DNA of 58,308 bases, taken from assembly GCA_026419775.2 (NCBI GenBank), contig JAOPGA020000969.1, positions 1-58,308 of the forward strand, in the 5' to 3' direction. A model generated the notes under the pieces. The model ran no database searches and was not told where the DNA came from. It saw only the letters and a program-made list of their open reading frames with translations. The translations under genes were made by a program, and so were the position numbers. The stretch comes from Acrasis kona (lineage: Eukaryota > Heterolobosea > Eutetramitea > Acrasida > Acrasidae). This document shows, in pieces, positions 9,980-20,400 of the stretch (positions are counted from its first letter, which is position 1; every line of letters begins with the position of its first letter).

Positions 9980-10349
9980 AGCACTAATAAACTACAGTTG
10001 AAAATTGAAGTTCTACAATTTAATTGAATTGTCTTTAATCGTACAATATCTAACAAATACAAGCCTTTCTGATTGACGACATCTCTGCAAAACATTTCAG
10101 TTCTGGAAATGTCAATATGATACATTATGCGGAATGATGAAATTGTTGCCAATTGTATGTGCTCCCCAACGATGACGCATAAAAGTTACAAGCTAATTTG
10201 AGTCTTGATTAAATCCACTTGAAGTTCTTTGTTCTCTTGAAAAACTGAATAATTCTTAGTCTCTTGGTTATCACAATACTGAAATCACATCAGACTATCA
10301 ACTTTTCATTCCAGTACTTGATCGGCGAAGAAGGGGCTAAAATTCAAAA
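9980..10349. other. Intergenic, no gene seen
   Basis: 370 nt between the V-ATPase G stop and the MCMBP start. I see no supportable gene; it should hold the V-ATPase G 3' end and the MCMBP promoter. Confidence 0.5.
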
Positions 10350-12270
10350 ATGAATGTAATAGACAACCCCATTGGCGTCATTGATGGACTGTTCGAACAG
10401 GACAACAGCGATGGATTTATTCAAAGAGTAATGGAGCATTTCAATAAGGAACTTGGAAATCAAGAAGTATACAACAAGGTTGGTACCCACATTAATTCCC
10501 ATTTTCAATTCTAAGATACCAGTGTTGAGTGACGTGAAATCATTCTCGAGAATGAAGACTAACCAACTTGTTAAATATATTGGTTTTGTACAAGATGCAC
10601 TACAACAAGAGTACTTTGGATCATTCTACGTCAAAGATGGAAGGAAGAAGACTACTTTCTTCAGAGACTATGTTGACGATATGACATACGATGACATGGA
10701 CGAAGATAACTCCTCTCTCGCCGAAAGAAATGTATTCTACTGTATACCAATACCGGGGCAGTCACCATGGACAAAATCCAATCAAAATCAGACCACTGTT
10801 GAAAATCAAGAACAATCAAACAAAGCAAAAAAAAGAGACAGACCAGATTCTGACGATGAAGATCTACCAAGTGACGAAAGCTATGGTAAGCATTACGTAA
10901 AGAGATAAATTTTAATCATCAAGGAACTGGAGCGAAGAAGAGGAATACAAACCAACAACGTCCAGAAGTAGAAGAGAAAAATGCAACAAGTGTTTTTAAT
11001 TTTGGTGTACCTCAAGATGGAGTCGCAGCCGCCATCAAAGTTTATGAAGATGTACCATTCAAACTTTGTGACATTGTCGAAGTCATAGGAGTGTTGAATT
11101 TTGATGCACAGCACGAATTCAGTCAAGAGTAAGTTATTACTCTTCCATCAACTCTAATACCTGTCAGAATTGATCCTTTTGGAATTCAATTAGACCAACT
11201 ACCATCAAGCATAGTACCTAGAATCCATGTGATCTCTTACAAGAGGTATGATTCCATACACGATCCCTTCATTAAAGGTTTGTTCTTTCTTCAAACACTC
11301 TTACGTAACGTTCGTTAGTCCCCTCTGAATCATTTTTGGCGACGCTAAGTACCCTTCGAAATGATCTTGTACGTTATATATCAAAAGCATTAAAAAATGA
11401 TACATTAGCTGCACAATACGTTCTAATGAATATCATTTCTTGCATGTAAGTAACATACTTTATTACATTTTTACAAAACTCACTTGCAGTCAAGTAAGAT
11501 CAAGTGGACTAACGATCGGATCATTCCCATTAAACATCTCACGTGCGGATTCCTCTACATCAACAGCTCTCCAAAAAGTCATTCAACAATTCGTTCCTGC
11601 ATGTCACCTGCTACCCTTTTCCAACGACAACCTTAACAAGAAGAGATTTCAACCTTTCAAGAATTACGAAACCAATAGATTGGAGTTTGGACTACTGCAG
11701 GTCCCCAAAGGCACTAGTGTTATAATTGACGAGTGTGCGTTGTCTTCTGGTCCTTTGAGTGAAATTGGTCTAAAGAATTTCGGAGTCGTCGAAAGCCTTC
11801 TAAAGTTTCAAATACTAAACTATGATTTTACTTTTAATCACATTGAGATGGAATCTGATGTGCGTGTTTTGGTTCTAAGTGACGCTAAAAGTATCTTTTC
11901 AAAAGTGACAAAATGTGTTGTTCCAATTGTACAAGGTCCAGAAGTTGACACATCTCTTGAAATAAATTTTGATCTCGCAAGGCGTTGTCTTGCTTTGGTG
12001 TCACTAATCAACCATAACTCTAAATTTTCCATTTCCGAAGACGTTCAAAAACTTGCCCAGTCACAGTTTGTTGCAGAGAGGAAGATTGATGGTAATGTTG
12101 ACGAAAATAGGTTGCACTTGTGGCTGGTTATTGCACGGCTTCTCAGTTTGAGTTTTGGTAAGGTGGAATTGGACACAGACACTTGGACATTAATGAGGCA
12201 GATGGAAGCGGACCGATTAGATCGCGTCGCAAGATTACACAGAGCTTCATCGGATAAGCCGCAGAATTAG
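10350..12270 (+). CDS. MCMBP: MCM-binding protein (MCMBP/ETG1)
   Basis: MCMBP binds the MCM2-7 replicative helicase, replacing MCM2, and acts in MCM assembly, unloading and replication stability in the nucleus. Six exons (10350-10478, 10516-10885, 10924-11128, 11168-11277, 11319-11445, 11490-12270) with introns of 37-44 nt give 573 residues. Family features in order: NPIGVIDGLFEQ at the N-terminus; MKTNQLVKYIGFVQDALQQE; FYVKDGRKKTT; ERNVFYCIPIPGQSPW; an acidic linker with a basic patch; FKLCDIVEVIGVLNF; PRIHVISYKR; and the C-terminal domain with GLTIGSFPLNIS, LLQVPKGTSVIIDE, a QILNYDF motif and a final helical segment. All six phases agree. Confidence 0.93.
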
Positions 12271-12343
12271 CTCCGGTCTATTTTGAACTTTCTAATAAAA
12301 GACTTATTTTAAAAATAACAAAGATAATCATACAGAACGTTCA

Positions 12344-13612
12344 ATGTTGAATACCGACAAACTGTCTCACATACACACAGCACAACAGATGGCATATAAT
12401 AAAAGCAACTCGTCTATTATGATGAGAGATCCATCAATGACACATGTTCCGAAGTCATCGAGTATGATTTGGAGTAAACTGTTAGAGCTTAGTGGAATTG
12501 GCGTTACCATGGACCAAACCAATACATTAATGAGGGTCATGTACGATAAAGACTGTAAACTAGAATTAGTCAGCATCGAAACAAGTACCTACTACCAACT
12601 GATAATATCTGCCGAAGGAGACGTCATCTTCGACGCGCCTTTCAATAGAAACCTAATTGTAATTAAGAGGAAAAATGAGATTACCCTACTCGGCAAGAAT
12701 GTTGTCATCCATGTCAATTGTAAAAAAGTTAGTGTGGACCTTATTGGTTTATTTGAACACCTGTGCCAACAATGTCAAGTACAGTTCCATTACCATGATA
12801 AACAAAGGCCAATCAGAACACAAAAAATCACCAACACCGTAACCCTTGTCAACGGTATTCCCGTCCACACCAGCACAAGTACAGCAACAAATAGACCGCC
12901 AATACACAGAAGGTCCATCAGCGAGTTGGCACCCACCACAACAAAAAGAGAATGGCCAACAGCCTTCGACTCCGATCCAACCCATTCCACCTCAAGTTCA
13001 TTACTTTCGTCCATGAAGTATGACCTCTCACTATCAGTCGAAACGTTAGAAAAGAAAAAGTTAAGAAAGAGAGACAAGGCCGTACAAAGTTGGCTACATT
13101 TGAGCGACAAAGCTTTAAAGAAACAAAAAGAATACAACGAGGCCCTACACACTTGGTTCAGTCACGCGGACTGGCACAAGATGAACATCAAACACAATAA
13201 ACAAAAACCAGTTGTAACTGTCGCAGGTCCACCCAACAAAGGAAAAGTATACCAAGATTCCATCTTTAGAAAAGTAGGTTCCCCAGAAGTAAGCACAAAG
13301 TTGAGGAGCGGTATTGTAGATAGACTCAAAACATCACCAATTGGATCCGACCGTCACTTGCTGATTCATGACCCAACACTTTTATCACAAAAATCAATGA
13401 CAAAGAACCTAAACATTGTAAATATGACACATGATATCGAATCAAACACTAATGCGAATAACATTTGGTGGCCTGCTGGAAAGAAGAGGGAATCATTCAA
13501 GTGGAAGATTGGTGGAGGTCAACACTCAAATAAGAGTTCATCGAAAAGATCGCATACTGTTGCCAAAGAGATTATTCCTCCAATGTTCGTGTCAAGAAAA
13601 ACGAATGTGTAA
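12344..13612 (+). CDS. Hypothetical basic protein, 422 aa
   Basis: I do not recognise this protein. It is a single exon from ATG 12344 whose stop codon overlaps an AATAAA. Residues 40-150 look like a compact alpha/beta domain (WSKLLELSGIGVTMDQTN; YYQLIISAEGDVIFDAPF; VVIHVNCKKVSVDLIGLFEH). A Thr/Ser/Pro-rich linker follows. Residues 235-290 form a strongly basic helical repeat (KKKLRKRDKAVQSWL then HLSDKALKKQKEYNEALHTW), in which W-L/F-x-x-A/S occurs twice about 24 residues apart. That pattern recalls the charged helical motifs of ciliary or cytoskeletal proteins, but this is only a resemblance. The tail is Ser/Lys-rich. Confidence 0.7.
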   Translation: MLNTDKLSHIHTAQQMAYNKSNSSIMMRDPSMTHVPKSSSMIWSKLLELSGIGVTMDQTNTLMRVMYDKDCKLELVSIETSTYYQLIISAEGDVIFDAPFNRNLIVIKRKNEITLLGKNVVIHVNCKKVSVDLIGLFEHLCQQCQVQFHYHDKQRPIRTQKITNTVTLVNGIPVHTSTSTATNRPPIHRRSISELAPTTTKREWPTAFDSDPTHSTSSSLLSSMKYDLSLSVETLEKKKLRKRDKAVQSWLHLSDKALKKQKEYNEALHTWFSHADWHKMNIKHNKQKPVVTVAGPPNKGKVYQDSIFRKVGSPEVSTKLRSGIVDRLKTSPIGSDRHLLIHDPTLLSQKSMTKNLNIVNMTHDIESNTNANNIWWPAGKKRESFKWKIGGGQHSNKSSSKRSHTVAKEIIPPMFVSRKTNV

Positions 13613-13780
13613 TAAAATTTTAATGTATACTTTTTTACTTACAACAATGAATTAACTAATTCGAGTTCTGATCTAATTATAACAAAGTTATTATAAATTA
13701 GGTATTAAGTAAACCAAAGATTCAATTGAAAAGGCAATCACATTCGCTTCACAGGAGAGAAACAATAAAATTACATCAAC

Positions 13781-15994
13781 ATGCGAGCAGTCATTTTCAT
13801 ATCGTCTTTGATATTGACCATACATTGTGCAGCGCTAACAATAAGCCTAAGTCAAGGTGTTGTTAATGAGCAGCCAGGAGATGCATCAGCCGACGAGAAC
13901 AATTTATATATTGCTACCTACGGTGACGCATCTAGAATTATTAAATACAAGGTATCGGATCTAACTCGTACTTCTCAATATGACCTACCTATTGGCCTCG
14001 GCCTAACATATACCAATGTAATCTATAATGATGCACCGAGAAGTGCGGTGTACGCATTTGGATATCGATACAGCCAAGCAGGAGCTGGGCAGTATGGAGG
14101 ACCAAATCAAGCTACGACCACTGGCTTTGGAGCCCCAGTTTTAGCTAAGCTATCCACATCTACGAATTCCAACAAGCCAATGGTTTCTCAAATAACTTTA
14201 CCAGCGGACGTCAACAAAAATGATGGTATTGGTGTGTCTGTGAGTAACATTCATGCAGATGTTAAGTACGTATATCTGATTATCAACGCAAATGGAAATA
14301 CTTTAGTTCAGAGATATAATGCCACCAATCTGAATCTAGTCTCATCATTGACCGTTGGTAAGTCCTATCCCTATGTTGGATTTTCCAACAACAAGTTATA
14401 CTTTGTGAATATTGTAAACAACACAACTAAAGTAGCATCAGTTGACGTAAACTCCTTCGTAAGAAGCACAGATAGTACAATCAACCGTAACAACTTATTC
14501 GGACCAAAAATATACAAGGAAAAGCTCTACTTTGGATTAGCCAAAACTACCCTCGTTAATCAGAACACAAGAACAGTTCAGGTGCAGGCTGCAATTTATG
14601 ATCTAAATAGCCTACAAGAAACACTCGTCAACATTGGGCCATCCGTTCGATATTCCGACTATGGATATCAATCCAATGCGATTCAATTCGTATCAGATGT
14701 CACATCATCAAGTAGCATAATACCCATTCTATATTACAACGTAGTGACCACACCAAGTGCAGGCACCTCCGCGTATGGCTACCAACTGTTGTACATTGAT
14801 TCAAATACATTAACAGTAACCAACACCACACTGAAGCTTCCAGATATTAGTTTTAATTTTGGATCTGCATCAGGATCCTTCTACTCAGGTCCCTCCTTCT
14901 ACATTACAGTCAATAACGCCCTTTTTTATCCGAAATCAGATTCCTCTATTCAGCGAATCGATGTTTCAAAAGGTCGCGTCACCCACCGTGCCATGCTACA
15001 ACCCACAGGAACAGATAACGCCATCACCCTTGACATTCGTGGAGACACCAGCATATATACCACATCGGATGGAAGGCTGGGTACATTTAAAACAAACAAT
15101 CCCAGCATCAATGCCATCGACAGCATAGTCAAGGATCCAAATAATAACGAAGCATCCCGTTTGTTGGTGATTGATCCTGAAGGCAATTTTGCATACATGA
15201 ACCAACCAGGTCTATATCCAACACATAAAATCATCAAAGTCGACTTGAAGACACTATCAGTTGTAGATACAGTTGTTCTTCCAGAAGGATTCGAGTCCTA
15301 TGCAGGTATTGCTGGTTCATCTCTGCTATTTTTTGTATTCAGACCACAACAATTTGCCTACCAAGATCAAAAGGCTCGTGATTCGAATTTCGCAATCTTT
15401 GATTATCGCACTAAAACCATCACCAAGAGAGTTAACATTAATGCACTCAATTTATATAGCTTAACCAGTGCAGCATTCTCTAATGATGCGAAATTTACAT
15501 TCATTTGTGATTCTTCATCACAATCAGTGTATCGATATAATCTCGTCTCCAATAGACAGGACGCTACTTATGTGACAGCCAGTGATAGACTGCCACAGGG
15601 ATTGACTGTAGATGGTTCGTTTGTTTACTTGGCATCGAGTGGAGGGTACTCATCAGATGTCACATCTCCTACCCTCACCAAATTGAACTTGAATTTGGCT
15701 GTGGCGGGAACGGTCACGGGCCAAAGTGTAAATAGTGATTATGGATATCAATCTTATGTGAGTAAATTCGTTAGGAATAGCGCGTCAAGTTTTGGATATT
15801 GGAGTGCTTGTAATGTATTGTATAAAATCAACATGAGTACTTTTACAATTGTTGGCAATGTAAAGAATGATAGAGCTGGATTCAATGCATTGACTGTGAC
15901 TACTGATGATACATTGTATGCCGCTGGTGATTCATCAAGTGCTGTTGGAGTGTCGCTACGTAGAGCAAGTAACATTGCCAGTTTGAAGGCTTAA
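13781..15994 (+). CDS. Secreted beta-propeller-like protein, 737 aa
   Basis: A single-exon gene. A clear signal peptide (MRAVIFISSLILTIHCAA) is followed by about 700 residues of short beta-strand repeats in YVTN/NHL-like propeller style (NLYIATYGDASRIIKYKV; DRLPQGLTVDGSFVYLAS). Many potential N-glycosylation sites occur (NNTT, NMST). Internal duplication is visible: the string SDYGYQS appears near residues 290 and 650. No membrane anchor or catalytic motif is seen. It shares architecture with the secreted proteins at 34814-36052 and 40167-41276, suggesting a dispersed surface or matrix family. The stop codon TAA is part of the AATAAA signal (15993-15998). Confidence 0.8.
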   Translation: MRAVIFISSLILTIHCAALTISLSQGVVNEQPGDASADENNLYIATYGDASRIIKYKVSDLTRTSQYDLPIGLGLTYTNVIYNDAPRSAVYAFGYRYSQAGAGQYGGPNQATTTGFGAPVLAKLSTSTNSNKPMVSQITLPADVNKNDGIGVSVSNIHADVKYVYLIINANGNTLVQRYNATNLNLVSSLTVGKSYPYVGFSNNKLYFVNIVNNTTKVASVDVNSFVRSTDSTINRNNLFGPKIYKEKLYFGLAKTTLVNQNTRTVQVQAAIYDLNSLQETLVNIGPSVRYSDYGYQSNAIQFVSDVTSSSSIIPILYYNVVTTPSAGTSAYGYQLLYIDSNTLTVTNTTLKLPDISFNFGSASGSFYSGPSFYITVNNALFYPKSDSSIQRIDVSKGRVTHRAMLQPTGTDNAITLDIRGDTSIYTTSDGRLGTFKTNNPSINAIDSIVKDPNNNEASRLLVIDPEGNFAYMNQPGLYPTHKIIKVDLKTLSVVDTVVLPEGFESYAGIAGSSLLFFVFRPQQFAYQDQKARDSNFAIFDYRTKTITKRVNINALNLYSLTSAAFSNDAKFTFICDSSSQSVYRYNLVSNRQDATYVTASDRLPQGLTVDGSFVYLASSGGYSSDVTSPTLTKLNLNLAVAGTVTGQSVNSDYGYQSYVSKFVRNSASSFGYWSACNVLYKINMSTFTIVGNVKNDRAGFNALTVTTDDTLYAAGDSSSAVGVSLRRASNIASLKA

Positions 15995-16179
15995 TAAATA
16001 TCGGTTCAATGGATTTCACTTTGTATTTCTTGTAATGTTATTACTGTGAGCGAGAATGAAGAGGTTTGGTGAATCTTCTACAGATAGCATAGAACAAGAA
16101 TCATTAAGAAGTTCATGAACAAGAAAATGAAGATGACATTATCAGGTTTGAAAATCCATTGTTGTGTTACAAACAAAAC

Positions 16180-17361
16180 ATGTCAACCAAGTCGAAGGTG
16201 TTCTTCATGTACTCACCAGAGTTTGTCAAGTTTTGTTCGCTACTTCCGACAAACGCAATAAACAAGGATGATGACGAAGATGATAAAAGAAACAACAGAT
16301 CTTATCTCGTTCATAATTTGATACATGCTTATGGTTTATTCAATAACATGACACTTGTACGTCCGAAAGAGGCCACAAAAGAAGATTTGATAAAATTCCA
16401 TACGAAACCATACATTGATGCAATCATACAATTAGACCAACAAAATGATTCTTTAGACTCGGATGATGAGATTCAAGATAAACGCGAATTCGGTCTCGTC
16501 GACGATGCCCACTACTTCAAAGGAATTTATTCCTACATTTGCAATGTCGCCGGTGGGAGCATCTCCGCTGCAAGAATGGTAATGATTAACCGTGATAAAT
16601 GCCCAGTTGCTTTCAACTGGGAAGGTGGAAGGCACCACGCAAGAGCCGGAAAAGCATTTGGTTTTTGTTATGTAAATGATGTTGTATTATGTTCTATAGA
16701 GTTGTTACGTGCTTTTAAACGAGTTTTAATAATTGACATTGATGTACACCACGGTGACGGGGTGGAAGAGGCTTTCTACTCTACAGACAGAGCAATGACT
16801 GTGTCTATACATCAATATGGACAGGGGTTGTACCCTGGAACAGGCGACCCTGATAGTATTGGACGAGGTCGTGGCGTTGGTTATAATGTTAACATAGCGC
16901 TACAAGAAGGTGCGTCTGATGAAGTGTATGTATCATTGTTTGAAGATGTTGTTATAAATTGTTGTGTGAATAAATTTAAACCTGATTGTATTGTTCTTGT
17001 TTGTGGGGCTGATTCTTTGACTGGAGATCCATTAGGACATCTTAATGTTAGTGTAGCCGGATATGAGAGGTGTGCAAGGATGATAAAAAATTTAAATCTT
17101 CCTACTGTGGTGTTAGGTGCAGGTGGTTATAACGCACCTAATACTGCGAGATGTTTTGCTACTGTTACAGCGGCTTTCTTAACAGATGAGCCACTCCCTG
17201 ATGACATCCCAGAACATGACTTTTATGAGTTCTATTCTGACAATGGGTTCAAGAGAAATACAAGGCTCAGTAAGAGGAAAAATTATAATACCAAGGAGTC
17301 GATTAATATCCTAAAAACCAAGTTAATCTCAAATATTGAAACACATATTAAACAACTTTGA
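16180..17361 (+). CDS. Class I histone deacetylase (HDAC8-like)
   Basis: Zinc-dependent lysine deacetylase of the Rpd3/HDAC class I fold. The open frame gives 393 residues from ATG 16180 (MSTKSKVFFMYSPEFVKFCS). Catalytic residues are present: His152/His153 in GGRHHARAG, zinc ligands Asp188 and His190 in DIDVHHGDGVE, the third ligand Asp278 in CGADSLTGDPLG, and the transition-state Tyr317 in GAGGYNAPNTARC. It is short, without the long disordered tail of HDAC1/2, and begins like HDAC8 with a strand reading VFFMYSPEF. In-frame codons (EQENEDDIIRFENPLLCYKQ) continue upstream of the chosen ATG; see findings for a possible N-terminal extension. A basic C-terminal helix ends the protein. Confidence 0.93.
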   Translation: MSTKSKVFFMYSPEFVKFCSLLPTNAINKDDDEDDKRNNRSYLVHNLIHAYGLFNNMTLVRPKEATKEDLIKFHTKPYIDAIIQLDQQNDSLDSDDEIQDKREFGLVDDAHYFKGIYSYICNVAGGSISAARMVMINRDKCPVAFNWEGGRHHARAGKAFGFCYVNDVVLCSIELLRAFKRVLIIDIDVHHGDGVEEAFYSTDRAMTVSIHQYGQGLYPGTGDPDSIGRGRGVGYNVNIALQEGASDEVYVSLFEDVVINCCVNKFKPDCIVLVCGADSLTGDPLGHLNVSVAGYERCARMIKNLNLPTVVLGAGGYNAPNTARCFATVTAAFLTDEPLPDDIPEHDFYEFYSDNGFKRNTRLSKRKNYNTKESINILKTKLISNIETHIKQL

Positions 17362-17432
17362 CATTAATTTTTAATTGACTTTGTTTGCCGCCATTTAATT
17401 ACAACACATCTTTTGTACAGAATTTGATAGTC

Positions 17433-20400
17433 ATGGCTGATGGATTGCAGCGGAGAGTGCAATTTGAGTACGGCGATATTTAGTACTAATCTAAACATTG
17501 TAGTGCTTCTTTTGCTTATGGAGGAAGACAAACGCATGTCGTAGATGAAAATGAAATAGCATTTGTTTGTGGAAAGGGTATAAAGTTCATCAACTTGATA
17601 ACTGGCGGAGAAAGATACTTTTGGCTACCTCCTTTCTTGGTCAAACCAGAATTTGATGAAACATTGGACATTAAACAAGACCAACTAGATCAATCATTCA
17701 ACTCGTTTACGTCAAAAGGTTAGATTCACAACTAACTCATACATTTTACAATAGAATTAGAATCTAGTCAATCTTCGAGGTACAGACACAAATTTAATGG
17801 TGCGGGCACAGGAGTTATCGCCTTCAACAATAATAAGAAGATTTTCGCCGTTGGAGAGCGTTACATTAATCCAAAAATACACATTTACAGCCTTCAGAAC
17901 TTTCAACTCATACAAACTCTTTCTGGTGCGTTAATGCATTACATTTATGAAATTGACTTAAAAAAGAGGGAACAAAGATAGGATATAGCGACTTGGCTTT
18001 TTCTAGAGACGGCAGTTATCTTGCATCTTTAGGGACGCAACCTGATCACAAATTAATAATTTGGAACTGGGAGGAGGAGCAGAAATTGGTTGAAACTGAT
18101 GGTGCGATGCACAGCACTTACATCTCGTTCAACCCTAGGAATTCTTTCCAACTTTGTACGAGTGGAGCAGCACATTTGGCCTTTTGGGCAATTGATAGAA
18201 CAATAGAAGGATATCAAATCACTCCAGTGTATGCGTTTTAATTTAAATCCCAAAATGTAATTAATTCATTTAGTGAACCAAAAGTTTCTGAGAACATTTA
18301 TGAAAGAATCAAACAAAGCGAAAATTACAGTCATAGTTGGGGTGCTCGTGATGAGGTATACTGCGGAACAACAGATGGTGATTTACTACGCTTCGATAAC
18401 ATTTACACTGATGGAGAGCTACTTAAACTTGCCGACACAAAAGAGGCGATTCATTGCTTAACCATCAGCAAACATCATTTAATAGTCGGAGGTGACGATG
18501 GGACTATTCGTCTTTTCAATACTGCTCATGTTTCGAGAAACAATTTGAACATTGACAGAATTGAGGCCAGAACAGTTTCTTTAGAACAAGATTCCATCGG
18601 CTCTGATGTCATCTCTCTAGTCCTTGCCGGCGACTATCAATCCATAATTGCAGGAACATCCGATGGTGTGTTATATTCTGTTAAGGTTCAGGGCTACAAG
18701 GAGCTTATGATTAATGAGGCGTCTCTTCTCAAATCTCCAATATCCATAAAAATTGTAAACTACAAACATTGTAATAATCAAACTGACAAAAAAATAGATA
18801 GCAGACTCTCACTCAGATTCAGTCACCGGATTACAAGCAATACCCTTCGAGCACTCTAGAGATGAAAACAGCACGTCATTAATATCCACCTGCAGTTTAG
18901 ATGGAACGTTCAGAATATGGAATTACAAAACCAATCAACTCGTCGTCAAGAAACATTACCAAACACCATTCACATCATTAGCATGCGACCCCTCAGGAAA
19001 AAGAATATACCTGGGAAGCACACTTGGGTACATTAGAGTGTTGGATCTCAATGAAGATGACAATTACTCTCCAAAAGTAGTCAGCGTACAAAAATTAAGA
19101 AAGGCCGCAATCACAAATCTAACATGCAGCAGAGATGGGACAACCATCGCCACCTCGTTCGACGATCAACATTTAGGCTTCCTAACCACCAAAACAACAT
19201 CAACCATCGACGAAGATGTGGTCATGGGATCCATGGATGATCTCAAAAAAAACCAAATCGAACTATTAGGGTTCGTTAAATTCCCATACCCCATCACCAC
19301 AATGGTGTGGTTGCCCGAAGGTAAATTATACGTTGCGACAGAAGATGGAGACATTTACATGATCAACCCTCCATTAGAACAATCAAACCATTCGGACATG
19401 ACATTTTTACTCAACAACCTTACTCAAGAATTATTCAAATTCGATTACGCATCTTTCGGAATCGTCGTGTCTCCCGATAACTCCAGTAAGATTTACGCTC
19501 TCTCTCAAGATAAGACTTTAAAGTTTTATGAATTATCAGATGGAGATGTGAGTCATAGTTCAATCTCTGGTAGTAGCGCGAGAAGTGCCACTAGCGAAAT
19601 CGAGTGCCATTTCAAACAGGGCGAATGTGTTTGTATATCGCCTCGAGGTAATTTGTTAGCGAGCGCTGCTCGTGATGGTGTGGTGTGGCTTCGTAAGGTT
19701 GTGGAAAATCTGGACAGTCAACCTTCAAATTATAATTACAATGAACATCATAATAAAGATCAAACCATGATGCTCGTCAAGCACGACGGCGTTGGTGGTG
19801 TTTGTCAACTGACTTTCAGTTCCGACGGAAAATATTTGTTCTCCGCGGGAAGAGATGGTACTTTAATTTCTTATAAAATACATGATGTTGACCATCATCA
19901 AACTTCTAATCATCATGAGTTTGACCAATGGGATAGCATGCCCAACTCTGGTCGTAGTTATGGTAGTTTGGAATCTGCGAGAGGATTCCAACACCATTCT
20001 CACATGTCCAAATCATCATCTTCGTCCGTTAGGAATGCTTTTGCTTCTCTTGCATTCAAACCACATCCAGTATCCACCGTAGAAGAGCCAGGCACTGTTG
20101 CTCCGGCAACTATACAAGAAAAACTTGTCATAAACCTTCCTAATAACAAACAACCTACCGTACATCCCAAAAGTGCTGGATTACGCGAGGCAATCAAAAG
20201 TGCTCAAAAGAAGGCATCTAAGCCTACTACTCCTGCTCCAGTAGCTCCTGTAGATCTCCTACAGTCTTACTACGAATCAAACGACGATCCCACCATTCTA
20301 GAAGTAAAGGCACAAGAGCTAATCAATGTGAATCGTTTACTAAACGAAAGTCAAAAGGAAATGATGAGAGATAACGTCAAAGCTCTTCGTAAAGAATTTT

